A program made the translations under genes and the position numbers. Shown here piece after piece: positions 13,154-14,048 of a DNA stretch of 14,048 nucleotides; position 1 is the first letter of the stretch; each line of letters starts with the position of its first letter. The stretch covers positions 1 to 14,048 of the forward strand of contig JAEZNC010000069.1 in NCBI GenBank assembly GCA_023441905.1, read 5' to 3'. The notes below the pieces were generated by a model. The model made no database searches and was not told the DNA's origin. It saw nothing but the letters and a program-made list of their open reading frames with translations. This DNA is from Bacillota bacterium (lineage in GTDB: Bacteria > Bacillota > Clostridia > Christensenellales > SZUA-584).

Positions 13154-13861
13154 TTAAATGACACCGCGTATAAAATGCAGAAAGAAATTATTATCGGAGA
13201 AGAACAGCGCAAAGCCGGACGCGTTGTAATAGTCGGCAATCTTTTGGACCGGCATTACGAGAAACACAACGGGAATAACCGTCATGATTAAAAAGCAGAA
13301 CATGAAACCGCGCAGCACGCCGAAGAGTGCGCCGGTGGTGCGGTCGTACTGACGCAGCTCCGGAAACTCCACCGTGTAATCGATGGCACCCAGCACAAAC
13401 GCAAATATCAAACGCGCGATCAGAAAAACGGCCAGAAAAGCCAGTATGTTGACCACCGCCGATACGATCGTCATATTATAATATTGGCCGATGGTGCTAA
13501 GGCCGCTTGACGCAAACGCCTTTGCTTCAACGTTCTGTCGAATCAGAGAGGTAAATGGCTCAGAAATATCAGACTTTGAAATGATATCATTGAGCTGTGC
13601 CGGTGATAATTGGCTAACGAGCAGCTGCGAGCTCTCATAGGATGCGATTTTTTCCGCTCCTTCGGTGTAGTAGGTCAGGTAATCAAAGAGCGACGTGTTG
13701 GCTTTGACGGCATTTGAAACCACGGGGTAAAACAGGTACGAGGTGATGACGGATAGAAAAAACGCACCAAGGTTCAATGCGGATCGTAAAAAACCGCGAT
13801 GGATACCTTCAAGCGCCATTATCACTATAAGCAATACCAAAACCATAGTCACCAGATTCAT
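13154..13861 (-). CDS. cvpA: CvpA-family membrane protein
   Basis: A 235-residue membrane protein of the CvpA/colicin V production family. In other bacteria these proteins are linked to colicin V export and envelope stress tolerance; the molecular activity is not known. Four hydrophobic segments are seen near residues 2-19, 28-47, 132-158 and 186-204. The family hallmark is an early GIHRGFLRSALNLGAFFLSV (19-38), plus the later FGVLRGFMFCFLI block near 180-192. The soluble stretch between TM2 and TM3 (about 50-130) is long and varies in this family. GGAGG lies 6 bases before ATG 13861. The gene follows the edge-truncated gene by 20 bases, so the two form an operon closed by the terminator at 13108-13138. 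Confidence 0.85.
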   Translation of the reverse strand: MNLVTMVLVLLIVIMALEGIHRGFLRSALNLGAFFLSVITSYLFYPVVSNAVKANTSLFDYLTYYTEGAEKIASYESSQLLVSQLSPAQLNDIISKSDISEPFTSLIRQNVEAKAFASSGLSTIGQYYNMTIVSAVVNILAFLAVFLIARLIFAFVLGAIDYTVEFPELRQYDRTTGALFGVLRGFMFCFLIMTVIPVVFLVMPVQKIADYYNASGFALFFSDNNFFLHFIRGVI

Positions 13862-13881
13862 AGCATTCCTCCAAATAGCCT

Positions 13882-14048
13882 TTATGGCAGCGGCATCATG
13901 GATACCCTATCGTCGTGCTCAATAAAGACCTGATCGTCAACCGCTCTTTCGACGCCGACAATCTCAAACGGAAACTCATATGTTCTCAAATATTTTCCTT
14001 CCCCAGTATAAACGAAAAGCTGTTTGTTTGCAAAACAATATATCTTCT
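13882..14048 (-). CDS. C-terminus of an unidentified protein upstream of cvpA
   Basis: The minus strand is open from the window edge to TAA at 13882-13884, giving 54 residues without a start. The stretch KIYCFANKQLFVYTGEGKYL followed by a run of short beta-type strands and EHDDRVSMMPLP at the end looks like the last blades of a beta-propeller (WD40/PQQ-like) protein. In Clostridia, CvpA-family genes can lie beside a membrane-anchored propeller protein of the DUF5711 type, and this may be one; that is inference from context and composition. It is very probably co-transcribed with cvpA, 20 bases downstream. Confidence 0.6.
   Translation of the reverse strand, partial: KIYCFANKQLFVYTGEGKYLRTYEFPFEIVGVERAVDDQVFIEHDDRVSMMPLP

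Noticed and set aside
12979..13161. 60-codon plus-strand frame running into the cvpA terminator
   Set aside because: It reads through the terminator hairpin of the opposite strand and lacks a ribosome binding site and any motif.

Overview
The window looks like the replication-origin region of a bacterial chromosome, most likely an uncultured member of the Clostridia (Firmicutes). Supporting signs are canonical TTATCCACA DnaA boxes, the adjacent pair dnaA-dnaN, a soj/spo0J-type parA-parB operon, three perfect copies of the Bacillus-type parS site, GGAGG-type ribosome binding sites, a Bacillus-type pyrimidine-nucleoside phosphorylase and a CvpA-family gene. The coding sequence appears moderately GC-rich and the origin intergenic stretches AT-rich. 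No finer placement is possible from sequence alone.

Layout. Left arm, minus strand: the start of an arginine-rich gene cut by the window edge (1-94), an alpha/beta hydrolase (161-1102), a tRNA CCA-adding-type nucleotidyltransferase (1199-2587) and dapF (2584-3411). dapF and cca overlap by ATGA and share a strong promoter (TTGCAG-17-TATAAT). Divergent from them on the plus strand are a GNAT acetyltransferase (3541-4062) and a pyrimidine-nucleoside phosphorylase (4076-5371).

Origin region, about 5372-9038. Three DnaA-box clusters are visible: four helically phased boxes at 5375-5415 followed by AT-rich DNA with an 11-bp tandem repeat; an inverted pair plus one more box at 7351-7383 in the dnaA leader; and boxes at 8800-8819 and 8945-8962 between dnaA and dnaN. 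The last box is followed directly by a row of CTA/CTG triplets that fits the DnaA-trio unwinding element of Bacillus subtilis, so the melting site is probably at 8945-9000. Between the first two clusters lies a secreted protein with three peptidoglycan-binding repeats and an NlpC/P60 domain whose catalytic cysteine is replaced by alanine (5609-6838). The gene has a near-consensus promoter touching its ATG, which suggests a leaderless mRNA. A 600-base gap between it and dnaA holds stem-loops and an interrupted, protein-like minus-strand reading frame.

Right arm: dnaN (9039-10142) ends tail-to-tail, sharing a TTAA stop, with a TVP38/DedA-like membrane protein on the minus strand. The parA-parB operon (11062-12692) follows. 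It ends in a hairpin terminator whose T-tract runs into the first of three parS sites (12734-12821). At the right edge a minus-strand operon carries the C-terminus of an unidentified protein (13882-14048) and a CvpA-like membrane protein (13154-13861).

Together, DnaA, the sliding clamp and ParAB/parS form the initiation and segregation module. The common Firmicutes origin neighbours rpmH, rnpA, recF and gyrBA are not in this window. I see no CRISPR array, tRNA, rRNA, transposase or phage gene.
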